Part shown: one piece after another, positions 1-11,859 of the stretch
Layout: every line of letters begins with the position of its first letter
Numbering within the stretch: the first letter of the stretch is position 1
DNA from: Gnetum montanum
Taxonomy: Eukaryota > Streptophyta > Gnetopsida > Gnetales > Gnetaceae
Length of the DNA stretch: 64,000 nt
Reading direction: 5' to 3'
NCBI GenBank assembly: GCA_015680685.1
Contig: MNCI01028261.1
Coordinates: 5,085-69,084, forward strand
Made by a program: the position numbers and the translations under genes
The notes under the pieces: generated by a model
Told to the model about the DNA's origin: nothing
Database searches by the model: none
The model's input: the letters and a program-made list of their open reading frames with translations, nothing else

Positions 1-3000
1 CTTTCCTCTCATAAGCCCAAGCCCTCAGGTATGATGATCCATGGCTATCCTATGAACAACGGGGTGAAGTGTGTTCATGTCTACTTGAGAATCCTTAGCC
101 ACCCAGGAGACCTGCTATGATGCCACCAATCAAAGGCACATACACGAGGGTTAAATTGCACCATGGGAAAAGTTTCCAAAAGGACCATGCTCTGTGGTAG
201 TGTAGCTAATTGGCCAGACTCATGTTGGAATTCCTACCTCAAGAATGAAGTACACCATGAGCAAAGTTTTTTTTTTTTTTTTAAAAAACAAAACAAAAAA
301 TGAGGACCATGTTCATTGGCAGTGTAATAAGTTCTTGAGCGTGATGGGGTCCGACAGCAATGTTCACCTTAACCTCTGTTTCTCCTTTTAAATTTAAGTT
401 TTTCAAAAAAAAAAAAAACCAAGGAAAAATTTGAAAGTTGTGGCTTACTATGATCTAACATGAGTTTTAGCTCATCCTCCTCATTAAGTTTTGTATAAGT
501 CACTTGCTCAAAATAATCTGCTTACTTTTATTATTACCTTATGAGAATATTGAAAATGAGATCTTAAGCATATATCTATAGATCTTAGTTAAAATAACAA
601 TAAATTATATATTTATATTTTAATGGCTGTTTGGATGGCCTATGTCGGTGTTTCTTTCGATTATTTGGTTATTTTGATCATGTTTAGAACATTATAGTTT
701 ACTTTCAAGTTTGCATTTCTTGTTTCATGTTGTTTTTGTTTCCCCATCTGTTGCATTTTCATTCAAAATTTTATAGTCCTTGCACTTGCATGCAATCTAT
801 AGTTTGGGGGCTAAGTGTTGAGGCCAACCTCACCCATGCTAGGCATAGGGCCTTGATCAATAGTAACCTTGCCATCTATTTCCTTTCTTGGTAGATCGGC
901 CGATGCAGCGCAAGGAAACTTCGATATTAAACAAGAATAGTTGAATTTGATTTCTTTGTGATTTTAATTTTTGTTATTGAAATGGATTCTAAGGCTTCCC
1001 ATATTATTTATTTTATTCAATATTAATGTTTCATTTCATGGTGCTTGAGTGTAGTTCACGTAAAGTGATTCTTGACTAGGTCCCACTAGGAACGTAGGCA
1101 GAGTCATGGTTGTTGCTCAAAAGTCCATGACTTGTCTCCATGCACAACCTTTGGAGTTTGACCGAAGCCTCACATAAAAGAAATGAAAAGTATATGTTAC
1201 GATCATTGCTGTTGTTTTCACACATTGTAGTTGATGTGGCAAAGGCAGTTAGTGGTTTAAGGTTAGGGTTTCTCTTGCAGGGCTATTATGAAGAGGAGGG
1301 AGAAGAAACCAAAAGGGGGGAGGCTCTTTCTTTTTTGATTAATGATCAGGGCCTCCACAGAATCAAGCAAATGTTTTGTCAACCTTCTCTCTCGACGCCG
1401 GGGTGACAGTAGACGCTCACAGTGTGTCAACAGTGCACCAGAACCGGGGGACATAGACATCGCGTGAGATGCATAGCAGGCGTAGGGTTTGTGCAACCGC
1501 AAGCACTCTTAGGCAAGGACCAGAATGTGAGGAGGAAGGATTTTCCCTCTCAAACAAAAAACCAACAGAGGGTGGTTTCTCTTCCGAATGAAGGGTTTCG
1601 TTCTTCTTAGAATAGCTCACACTAGATAAGTGAGCTCTGCAGCAGATGTTGCGGGCACCCACAGTGGGCACCAATTGTTAACAAATAGATAGCAATTTCT
1701 TTTCTGTCTCTATTGGCAAGGGATCAAGGGGCCTCTTCTCTCTCCATGCATGCACAACAAAAAAAAAGGAAGATGCTTGCTGTAGTGGATGGCTGGTGTG
1801 CACTGAGAGCACGTGGCTGATAAAACTGTGGTCTGCGTTCAGGCTATTGCAGCGGATGGGGTGGCAGACAACGGAGATCTCTCCTCTCCCAATCAGTAGG
1901 AGCAGGAGATCCTGAGTAGAACCCATGAGATAAACTTTAATTTAATTTAAATTTTGTTTTGTATTGATTATTGTACTAAAAATTTGTACAAATATTTAAT
2001 TTTGATTTTTAATTATTTTACTATGTTTTTCAAGATATAATAGAACTTTCCTAAAATCAAATTTAAGTTTTTTAATACTTTGCTTAAAAATATTATTATT
2101 ATTGTTTTTGTCACATAGCCCTTTCAGCTGAGACTATTCATGGGTTTCTGTACCCATACGGGAGGCGCCCTAGGCTATAGTCTCCTAAAACTGAGTTTTC
2201 ACATGTGTTCGCGTGTCCAAAATTTACGCATCAATAGTTCCTTGATTGCTACAGGAGCTCTAGCTGAAGAAGAATTGCAACTGGTCCTAGACATATGGAG
2301 AACGTCGATAATACCTTAAGCACAATAAAATTGTTGTGAATGAGAAGTGATAGCAAGAAACATGGGATGACAAGAACATAATGTCGAAATATGTCTCGGT
2401 CTTTATCATATATCTATCGCCGAACAATCTCATGGTACCTCATGTACCGGACAATAGTTATTGAGATTGGCAAGACAATAATCTTCATAACAGTATTATA
2501 GATTGAAATAAATCATGTGAAGATATCTAGATATCTTGTCACAAAGACAAGAACATAAAGTTTTGGTATCTTGAGAGATATTCCTGCACAGGGTTTCATG
2601 GAATGAATCTTGAGAAGCAAGGCCGTTATTATGAGAAAATGGGTCATATCGCCTAAAATTCTGAACAAATTCATTTTGGCTGCCTGCTTTAAACTTGATT
2701 TTGATGCATCTACTTCTACAGCTTTCCCAGCGATAATTGTATAGGCAAATGTAATTGGGTTGGAAAAATATAATGGAGCTGATGATGGTTATGCATGCAA
2801 AAACTATTTCGTATAGGAGATGGCCTGCTCTAAAGATCTTGTCTGGGACTGTAAATTGTGACCAGCACAATGCTATCTTCCGTTTCCACTTTTGGACCAG
2901 TCCACGGTTTCCAACGGCTTATCATCACTCCCACTTACCACTAATGTTGTGGTAAAAATCAAGCTGAAACCTTAGCTTGGGAAAGGAGCTGTTTCTAACA

Positions 3001-3100
3001 ACAACAATGCTGTAAGAGGACTCATTCCAGAGGGGGAAATCAAGCTTGCAAGTGATAATGGATTTATTAGTTGCGCTGATGTAAGTTATGATAGATTTAC
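1..3100. other. Anonymous AT-rich intergenic DNA
   Basis: I see no convincing gene here. The stretch has oligo-T/oligo-A runs (near 268-282 and 404-418), very AT-rich parts (about 560-620 and 1930-2110), and only short ORFs with no recognisable motif. Near 805-830 a purine-rich TTGGGGGCTAAG is followed by TGTTGAGG, which resembles a polypurine tract next to an LTR start, but no partner LTR was found. A possible minus-strand PBS lies at 1658-1675 and is listed separately. Confidence 0.5.
1658..1683 (-). other. Possible Tat-type LTR end and primer-binding site
   Basis: On the minus strand TTGTTAACA is followed after two bases by TGGTGCCCACTGTGGG. This closely resembles the plant Tat-lineage gypsy primer-binding site (TGGCGCCCACCGTGGGG) with C-to-T changes, and TTAACA would be the LTR 3' end. 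The LTR would extend rightwards from 1676, but its other end, a TSD and any gag are not identified. It may be a severed LTR/PBS junction. Confidence 0.35.
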
Positions 3101-3114
3101 CAAGTGTAGTACTT

Positions 3115-3321
3115 CTAGTAAAGATGCAAACTCATTGGATGTGCTTTGAAAGAAGCACCGGCATTCGTACCTAGCCCAATAACAATATTTAGAACATCAG
3201 AAGGAAGCTCAACTTCCAGGGATATTGCGGCTAGTTCAAGAAAAATCACAGATGATGTAAGAGCTGGCGCAACCTTAGACGTTGCTATCAGTAGAGGGTA
3301 ATTCCGTGGTGTACTTCCCAA
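3115..3321 (-). pseudogene. Aldehyde dehydrogenase (ALDH10/BADH-like) fragment
   Basis: The minus-strand translation contains [17 protein letters not shown], then [20 protein letters not shown] and [14 protein letters not shown]. This matches, in order, the plant betaine-aldehyde dehydrogenase segment around PWNYPLL, KVAPAL and LPPGVLNI...GLG, part of the NAD-binding domain. The W of PWNYP and of ATWKVAPA are replaced by R and S, and about 14 residues (the ILKPSE segment, whose conserved Lys contacts the cofactor) are missing. The similarity stops after AHP, and no catalytic Cys or Glu region is recognisable nearby. It is about 65 codons of a family normally near 500, so this is a gene scrap. 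The family call is good; the subfamily is an inference. Confidence 0.75.
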
Positions 3322-3703
3322 TTGTAATGTGTGGAGGGTTTAAGCTTTATGTCAAAGTGTAGTTGCATTCATGAATTTGGGCTAGCTTACATCTTAATTG
3401 CTCGAGTTAAAGTTGTCACATCTTTATATTTTATTAGTTTTAATGCTAATACATGTTCTAGTGGTTCCATGTTTTGCTTGTTTAGAAATTTCGAGCTTCT
3501 AGGAATAAGATAATGGCTTGGCAACATTTTCCCTCTTCCTCCCATAGTTTAGTGTTGCTACTAATGGACATGCTATGTTATATTGTTTTTGTTACATCAT
3601 TGGTGTTATTGTCTCAACTGTCATAATCTTAAAGACTATGTATTATTATTTTTTTATTTTTTTCGTTTTACCACACGATGTGACCATGCCTATCAGTATA
3701 GAC

Positions 3704-3746
3704 ATTCTTGATTATAAGTTAAAAATTCTTGATTATAAGTTAAAAA
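3704..3746. repeat. Two-copy 21-bp tandem repeat
   Basis: The 21-bp unit ATTCTTGATTATAAGTTAAAA occurs twice head to tail, just upstream of the LTR at 3772. It looks like a simple slippage duplication with no evident function. Confidence 0.85.
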
Positions 3747-3771
3747 TTCGATTTTTAATGTTTCTTATAGA

Positions 3772-4718
3772 TGATGGATCGCACCCCCATTGACACATCC
3801 CTATTGAACATCTTAGTGGTTGCTATATTGTAGATGTTACATTACATCTACTATATCATAGTTGCTACATTTTATCCACTACAACTTAGCTACATTGACA
3901 CATCCCTGTTGATGTAGTCAAATGTGTTAATGCATATGCGTTAATGTAGTGTCCTTATTTGCCCATAAATATGTGACCATCTGTTACATATTTGGCATCA
4001 TTTGGTCAATAATATAGTTGAATTCTTGTAGTTTTCTTTTGTAATCTTAGCAACAATCAGTGAATACCTGCAGTGTAGATTTGAGTCAATTATACAATGT
4101 CTTATTCGAGTGCCATTGTACTTAGACATATTCCATAAATGGCAATAAGATTGAAATTGATTCATACTCATTGCAACACTTTGACTTGGAATAGATTTAT
4201 TCTCAATACAATTTACTTTTTATGTACTTAGTTAATATCTACATTTTCATGCACATAAATCAATTAGCAAAATAAACGTGACTAATTTCAAGCGTAAACA
4301 TGTATTCGCTTGGTAATTTTAGCAATGTTATTGCTTGGTTCACCCAATAACATAACACTTGGTAATCTTAATAATAGGTACATGAATTCAAGATATGTAT
4401 GACAAGCTAGGAATGAACACTCATTGCACTTAAGATAGCTTAGAATTTATCCTCTTGTTATTAATTAGATCAAATAATTAATTTTCATGTCTTCATATAG
4501 CTTAGTCATAACTACACAACATTAATAATCATATGTCTCATTTTAAACTAAACCATACATGATAGAGTTACCATTAGTCCAAGTGAGAAAATAGTGACCT
4601 TTAATCAATACTTAAAGATTTAGATATCACTCTAGTCTCATCCATGGAATTTGATTGAATTGTATGTGAACTCTTGTGATTTGTATGGTTGGGCATAGGG
4701 AATACTTGCTGCTCATCA
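3772..4718 (+). repeat. 5' LTR of element E (D-subfamily)
   Basis: It starts TGATGGATCG and ends with the clan's 3' block (TATGGTTGGGCATAGGG ... CTCATCA), directly followed by a PBS, which fixes the boundary. About 947 bp. It is similar along its length to the inverted LTR at 4845-5841 (shared blocks include ACTTAGTTAATAT, TTGCTTGGTTCACC and CTAGTCTCATCCAT), but not to the central part of the LTR at 11860. Confidence 0.8.
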
Positions 4719-4719
4719 T

Positions 4720-4737
4720 TGGCACCATTACTAGGGA
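4720..4737 (+). other. Primer-binding site of element E
   Basis: TGGCACCATTACTAGGGA lies one base after the LTR end. It is a decayed form of TGGCGCCGTTGCCGGGGA, which is intact in element A; most differences are C-to-T or G-to-A. In plant Athila-type elements this site pairs with the 3' end of a tRNA, usually assigned to tRNA-Asp. Confidence 0.75.
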
Positions 4738-4844
4738 TGGTGCTAGTGCTCTAGATTAGCTATATTATAATTGATTAATCTAAAAGCATTAACGATTTAT
4801 ATTTTAAGAAATATTAGTATTTTAAGTCAAAAACACATTATTAA

Positions 4845-5841
4845 TGATGAGTAGTGGGTACCCCCTATGCCCAACCATACGAATTATGAGCATTCATGCA
4901 CAACCTAATTGAATTCTATGGATGAGACTAGTTGTGCATCTAGATCATTAAGCATTGATCACAGTTCACTATCTTCCCACTTGGACTAGTGGTAGCTTTG
5001 TCCTGTATGGTTTAGTCCAAAGTGAGACATATGATTGTTGATGTTTTTTTGACTCTATGCTACTCCTAACGATAATAGAGAAATTAATTATTTAATCAAA
5101 TTAACAATAAAAAGTAAAGTCTAAACTAGCCTATGGGCAATGAGTGTCCATTCTCAGTGTGCCATACATGTCCTTAACCCACATATCCACTATTGGGATT
5201 ACCAAGCATTATGCTACTAGGTGAACCAAGCAATAACGCTAATAGGATTACCAAGCAAATATGTGTTTACCCTTGAAACTAGTTGCACTCATTCTACTAA
5301 TTCAATAATATGCATGGAAATGTAAATATTAACTAAGTACAAGTAAAGTAAATTACATGGAAGGTAAATTTAATCTAAGTCAAAGTGCTACAATGAAGAA
5401 GAATCAATCCCGATCTTATTGTTGTTCATGAAATGTGTCTAGTACATTGCCACTCGAATAAGACATCATACAATTAACTCAAATTAACACTGCGGGCACT
5501 CATTGATTGTTCTCTAATACTATGGAATAAAACTGCAAGGTTCGGCTACTCTATTGAAAAAAGATGTCTAATACAGAATAGGAGCATGTGTATTTATAAG
5601 CAGAGGAATACACTACATTAACACATATGCATCGATGCATCATCCCATGTGTCAATGAGATTGAATTGATGGGTATACATTGATGTGTCTGCATCAACAC
5701 AACTAGGGCATTGTAGATGCAACGTAGCATCTGTGATGTAATAGCCAACAAAGATGCATGAATAGGGATGCTACAATGTAGGCATGATGTAGCATATATG
5801 ATATTACATTTGTGATATCTCAGCTAATTGATGCTTCATGA
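4845..5841 (-). mobile_element. Solo LTR inserted backwards in the leader of element E
   Basis: On the plus strand it begins TGATGAGTAGTGGGTACC (reverse of the usual ...CACTCATCA end) and ends GCTTCATGA (reverse of TGATGAAGC with one change). It is bounded by ATTAA (4840-4844) and ATGAA (5842-5846), a probable TSD with one mismatch. If it is removed, the PBS-to-gag leader is about 122 bases, almost exactly the 121 bases seen in element A, which supports insertion into a pre-existing leader. It is of the same subfamily as the LTR at 3772-4718, so the two form a large inverted repeat with a spacer of about 126 bp. Confidence 0.8.
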
Positions 5842-5854
5842 ATGAACTACAAAT

Positions 5855-7960
5855 ATGTCTTCTTCACATAGGGCTAATAATCCATCACATGATGAGAACA
5901 CTGGTAGGAGAAATAATAGGATCTATATTGAAGAGAATTAGAGTGAACCACTACAAACATTAGTTTTGTATGCCCATTCTGGCCCTTACTACATTCAACT
6001 ATCATAGGAAATCCTAGAGGAGATGGAACAAGTCCTAGTACAAGGAAGATCTTAATGCTCAGAACCTTCAACAAGCATAGAAGAGATGAATTAAGGGGTC
6101 ATAGGGGAATATATAGGAGTCATAGTGATTCTCCTAGTTCATCATCTTCCTCATGCTCATTGTCTAGTTCAAATAAAGATGAACATAGGTATGGAGATAA
6201 AGCTTTACTAAGAGGTCAAGATAGAGATAGAAATAGGGATCAACGATAAGATACCAAGTATCAAAGAGAGCATAGATGAGACCATCACAATTAGACAAAT
6301 AGAAATAGAGATAGGAATTATAATCATGATATGTTTAATGATGATGAATCCTTGTTGGCTACTAGAAGTATGATACAAATTAGGAAGGCAGTTAAAATAT
6401 CCCATAGACATCAAAGGAAAGCCACATCAAGTGACTTGATATGACCAACATTTCTAAATTTTAAGGAGAATATAATTCTAATCCACAACCTAATTTACAA
6501 GCTTTCCATGATGCCTATGCCTTGAAAAATATTGAAAGTAAGTGGTAAGAGCTAAAGCTCTTTCCTAGGACACTAGTAGAAGAAGATGAAGGTTGGTATA
6601 GATCGTTGGAACTAGATTCAAACCACTAGTAGTTCACAACGCTTGACCTCTTCAATGAAAAATATCACATCTATTCAAGAGTGTCTAATCTAAGAAAAAC
6701 ATCCAACAATGGAAGTAAGAGGACTATGGATCCCTATTATCTATTATATAGATGCCTAGGCTATGGATTTTCTATAAAATGCATAGCTTCATCACAACAT
6801 AGATGTGCTTGGTAACAAAAAAAGGAAGATCCTTGGGATCTATTCCTAGGAAGATTAACATAGCTAAGAGCCCATTAGATATAAATGCTAATTAAACCAG
6901 TGGTAAAAGAAACTAGAGAGTTGTGCAAAATGAAGAACATAGAGAAATATAACTGGTACCTAATCCTTCATAAGAAGGAGGTCCATATTTATGAATAGGA
7001 AGAAGAGGTAGCCCTTGATGAGATGATTTCACACAAAACCTTGCTAATACAAAAGTTTGTTGCTAAGATTGGGAAATGGATAGATAAAATATGGGAATTG
7101 ATGGGTGAAAAAGTTGTAACCAACTTAAAAATTATAGAGGAGAAGTTAAAGCAAGTAGGATCAAGTGATTAAGACAAGAAGAGAAAAAAGAACAACAATA
7201 TAGGCAAGGATACTTATTGGCAAAAAGGAAAAGAAGCTATAGTAGAAGAGGTTATAAAATTAGATTTATACACTTATTGGCTGTGACATTTGTCAATATG
7301 AACATCTAAAGGACTATTTCCCATTTATGTTACATCTATAAGAGTTTAGGGCTTTTGCTTTGAATCCCAAGTTTGTAGAAAAAAAAATGTTTAGGAGATT
7401 AACTTATTCATAAGGAAATTATAGATGGTGCTATAATCAATAGTACTATCCAAGTAGGGCTTCTTCTCAACCTCACGACTACTATCTACAAGAATGGAAA
7501 AATCCACAATCTTGGGGGAATTCCATCACTAAACCAAAAATATCCCTAGTGCTAGTTGAACCCTTACGGATATCATGTTCAACAATGTGTTTCTCTAAAT
7601 GGTTCTACTACCCATGCCTCAATGCACTACTACTATCTTCCTGAATATCATCAACCAACAACATCTCCTATGGAATCACCATTCCATGCCTCTCATCATC
7701 CATTACATCCTTAATACTCTTATACCATCCTCTAACATATTTGATAATTAATAATGCAAGAAGAATTAGCATCACAACCTCAATAGAAGAATGTCACTTG
7801 TGCTATAAAAGTAGAAGTAAATTATAGTTCTAGTAGCTCAAAGAACAAACCTTGAAAACATTATTTCTTTACAATGGTTCTCACACATGTAAATAAAACT
7901 AGTAGACCTACTAGCTCATCAGAACTAGCACAAGGACAATATGGTATTAAGACACCTTAA
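5855..7960 (+). pseudogene. gag pseudogene of element E
   Basis: The start is ATG of MSSSHRANN-, matching the MSSS starts of the Gags of A, B and C. A Ser-rich stretch followed by an Arg/Asp-rich stretch (about 6120-6250) precedes the capsid-like core around 6450-6780, with KLFPRTL and WYRSLELDS, the retrotransposon Gag pattern also seen in A and B. A basic/Glu-rich coiled region follows to about 7200. At about 7277-7320 lies GCDICQYEHLKDYFP, the clan's unusual short zinc-knuckle relative, here with the last Cys replaced by Tyr. Pro/Tyr/Gln-rich sequence follows. Stops and frameshifts are frequent. Gag would form the virus-like particle of the retrotransposon in the cytoplasm. Confidence 0.7.
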
Positions 7961-8737
7961 GGAAAATTCATGTTGCAATTTGAAAGCCCATAGCTAAAAT
8001 TTTTGTTATAATTTCATGGAAATATAAAAGTAGAAACAATCGTCTTTCTTTCCCCAAAAATACTACATAATGACCTTATCTTGACAGAATTTCATCATAT
8101 TCTTGGCTTTTCTGGGACTCTATGGACTCCAAGTTCATTCAAAAATTCATTTTATTTCTCAAGATATTAAATTTGAAAATTTTATCTATGGGCTCCGTAT
8201 ACATGGCCTCGTCAACTGAGCTGATGCATATATGAGGCCCTGTATATGTAGCCTCATCAACATAGCGGAAAAATAGTATAAATATGCATGATCCCCCTTT
8301 GAAGTTTTCACATTTGCTCACAAACACCAAGGATTTTTTTTTTAAAAAAATTAGAGCTTAGAACCTCCTAGAGCCCATAACTTCCTAATCGTTTATCCAA
8401 CTCACTCCATTCTTCAACCTTGTAGCTACCAGAGGTAAGCTCTTATTTGTGGGGACCACAAATATGCTATTTTTGACCAAAAATTTTTCACCATTTTTTG
8501 TAACTCCCACAAAGGTTTAACTTAGAAATCAACATGTAAACACCAAATTGTAGAGTTAAACTCTTTCAATGAGCTCTAGTGACACATATAATGAAAATTA
8601 ATTAATAAAATAATAATAAATATCAAGCTACCATGGTCCAGCCTTATCCAAGTATAACTAACTGACAAGATAATGTACTCAAAATACTCAAAGTTACACA
8701 TTATATCTAATGATCCATGAATGTGTTATACTCATAG
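7960..8737 (+). other. pol-deletion junction and 3' non-coding DNA of element E
   Basis: After the Gag tail there is no protease, RT or integrase trace. From about 8060 the sequence matches, in the same order, the non-coding DNA between integrase and aORF in element C (minus strand, about 40400-39800). For example TTTCATCATATT and a 'tctatgggctcc' tract are recognisable in both. The junction therefore removed all of pol and the purine-tract block present in A, B and C. No ORF worth reporting. Confidence 0.6.
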
Positions 8738-11660
8738 ATGGCACCAAAAGGGAAGCACATGCAAGAAGGAGAACTATCTCAACAAAGGGAGAAATAGCCA
8801 AGAATAGGAGGGGGCCAAGAATAAGCCTATGAAGAGCCACTTATAATCCACATTATAGGTCCTCTTAGGGAAGAGGCCAAGGTGGAATCTATTCATTAGA
8901 TTCGAAAACTAGCAACAACAATAGAACATTCCCATTGGGATGAGACACCAACTTAGCAAGGAAATGTTGAGGTGACCTTGATAGAAGCCTTCCTTGAGGT
9001 GACCTTGATAGAAGCCTACCTAAATCAAATTATATCAAGGACCCAAAAAATTAGTGCTCTAGGAGTTAAACTTTGGCCATTTCCTAGAGCAAGCACCTAA
9101 ATAAGTACAAGACCAACTGAAGACCTCTCCCATGTGGCCAATTATCACTTTCACTGGGGAGTGGTACATGGGAGAGATACTCTTATTTTGGAACAATAGG
9201 TAGGCCAATTGAATAGTCAAAATCAAGTACATCTTAGTATCCTACTTGGTGTAGGCCATTGCTAAAGTGCTTGGGTTTCCAGAAATAGGGATGAATCTCA
9301 CTAAGATTCCAATGTAGGTGGACCCTAGCATCAAGAAGGAATGGATGTGATGGTGTTGTGGTGTCAACCACAAGGAGTTTGATGTGCTCACACTAGTAGA
9401 AAGGATTCACTGTAAGATTGTATCCTTTCACCTAAACCTCATGATGAGGCCCAAAAAAATCACTACCTTTTCTTCTTGTGCATGCACTACTCTGAGTGGG
9501 AGATTCCCTATCAACCTTCCATAGTTGATCTATTTGGATATGGAGAAGCAATTTAAAGAAAATCAATGTGGAAGAAAGGCACTCCCCTTCTCATGCCTTG
9601 TCAGAAAACTCTATTAGAGGAGAGGAATAGTCCGTTATATAAATGATGCTATCAAGCATGCTTCGACTGCTAATTGGATAGATATGATGAAAGATAAGAT
9701 GCCTACAATGACCATTCAAGAAGAGAAGCAGCAACCATCACCTTCACTTGCCACTCAAACAACTATGCTAGATGTCACTACAATAGTCCAATAGTTATGT
9801 GAATACTAAGAATGACTTTTGAGTGAACAAGAGTAATGAGTAGACATAAGTGCTATGGATCCATCTATGTACCAAGTAGTAACAAGTCACCTAAATTAGA
9901 TGGCCTAAATAGTCAGCTTGATGTGTGGAGGTGGATCCATTTTCTTGGCCTAAAGAACACAATTATTCGTGAGGGAAAATTTTAGTGCTAGAGAGGTCAC
10001 GGTATCTCTCGCAAAACAACAACCATCCTCGAATTTTTTTGGAACATCATGACCTTCTTAATGAACTTGGAGGAAGGCAAGGGAGTAATAGTGTCGATGA
10101 TGTAGCACCAATGGTAGAAGATAATAGTAGAGGTGGTTGCTGATAGAATTGTCAAAACACTCAATGCACCTGTAGTGTCAATATAAGATGTCTCTATACT
10201 TAGAGATGTGCAAACATCCATAGGAACCATAAGTAGCAAATTAAGTGTAGCATAGCATGAAGAACTACTAGACCAACTGGTGGAAACCAAGCAACTACTT
10301 CTAGATGTCTTCAATCTTCTAGATAGTATCATTGCAACCTAGTTGAAGCTACTAGAGGCAAGGTGCACAAACATCATCTTGGAAGGACAATTCAAAATAG
10401 TCAAGGAGCTAAATGACCACCTGGCTACTGAAGTTATTGAATTAAGAGCCCAAATTGTTCACCTTGCATTTCTCAACCTAGCATTGACAAAGGATGAAGC
10501 TCTTGAATAACTTCATACTAGACTAAAAGGGGTTAAGGATGCAACCAAGATAATGGTGTTCTACCAATCCTTGGTAGAGGCTTCATAGCACAAAATTTAG
10601 AAGGCCTTGAATTTGACCCACCAGGAGAATGTACAACTGACCGTAAAGAACCATCACCTATGAAATGTTGATAAGCATCAACAATAGTTAATTGACTTAT
10701 CCATCAATAGTAGGAGCAACTAGCTAGAGCAAACATAGAGCTAAGGAGATTAGTAGCTAAAAATAGAAACCTCTCCATGGAGGAGGCTCGTCCCCTTCAC
10801 CAGAAGACTACAATAGTGTAGCCACTTGGAAATCAGAGGCTCTTAAATTTGAGAGAGTTAAGGATCATTACAGAGATTAAGTTAGTTTACAGAAATAAGT
10901 TAATAAAAAGCACATCCAGTTGGTGAAGGAAAAAGTAATGAAACCCTTTGGCAACTCCAGCAAGGAAGAGAATTATGGTATCCTATCATTAATGGGATAG
11001 ATGCCTACAATAAGGCAGAAATCTGCATGAAGGAGTTGCATATTAAGGAGATGACAGAATACATGGAGCTTGCCAATCTCTGATATGCAAATTTGGATAT
11101 GTTGACTACTAGATGACCGCGATCAAAACTAGAGAAGCAAGTGGCCAACTCGTACTTATTATATAAGGTTGAGTTCAAGCATCACAAGGACACCAAGCAA
11201 AATCTTGTGGTGGCAAATGCAGAACTCAAGGTTCTCAAGGGTAAATACATTAATTAGAGATCTACTGCCAAGAACCTAGCCAAAAGAATGAATGACTACT
11301 AGGAGTTATAGAATGTAGTTAGGATGTTCAATATCTAACACAAAAAATTCACTACTTGGTTTTTCAATGTTAAGGATTTATTCCTAGTAATGCTCTATCT
11401 CTAAGATATCTCCATTCCAACCTACATTAATGATGTTGCGTGGACTGTGAACAATCCCTAGAGTAAGGAGAAGAAGATGAAGGCATTACTGGTTGCCTTT
11501 CACCTTCCATCGAAGGTTGCAACCATAGTAGGAAAACCATAGTCACCTCAGCCACTACATGTGCTTAAAGCCAGCGAAGGTCCTTTAGAATGTTAGGAAC
11601 CTCCACCACCTAGGACTATTTGATCTTCATAACTACCTACATGCCATTAGAGGATGTGCT
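8738..11660 (+). pseudogene. Additional ORF (aORF) pseudogene, 3' of pol position
   Basis: The product starts MAPKGKHMQEGELSQQREK and its counterpart in element C starts MASKGKH. A central globular segment (about 9240-9610) reads ...IPM-VDPSIKKEWM, LTLVERIHCKI, TTFSSCACTTLSGRFPINLP and GRKALPFSCLV; its last part resembles the 'putative plant transposon protein' domain pattern (INLP...LPFPxLI). The rest, from about 10200 to 11500, is rich in Leu, Glu, Lys and Gln with heptad-like spacing, suggesting a long coiled coil. The position after pol is that of the env-like ORF of Athila elements, but I see no signal peptide or membrane span, so an envelope role is not supported. Many in-frame stops (mostly TAG). 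A 26-bp tandem duplication lies at about 8965-9015. Confidence 0.6.
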
Positions 11661-11859
11661 ATCCAATTTTGAGTAGTCATGTTATGGTGTTTAATTTTAT
11701 GTCATGAACATCATAATTTTTGTAATATTGTTGATTTGTACACTTGGGCACTCAATTTTTTCAAGTTAGTTTGTTATGTCAAAAGTCAATCAATAATTCC
11801 ATACCTTTCAGATTTTGTAAAGGAACTTGAGGATGAGTTTCTATTCAATTATGGGGGCA

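Noticed and set aside
818-1683. Possible plus-strand LTR from TGTTGAGG to TTGTTAACA
   Set aside because: Only one copy, no TSD, and the right end reads better as a minus-strand LTR/PBS junction.
1140-1926. Several 60-88-codon overlapping ORFs on both strands
   Set aside because: Mutually overlapping and without recognisable domains; probably chance ORFs in a GC-richer patch.
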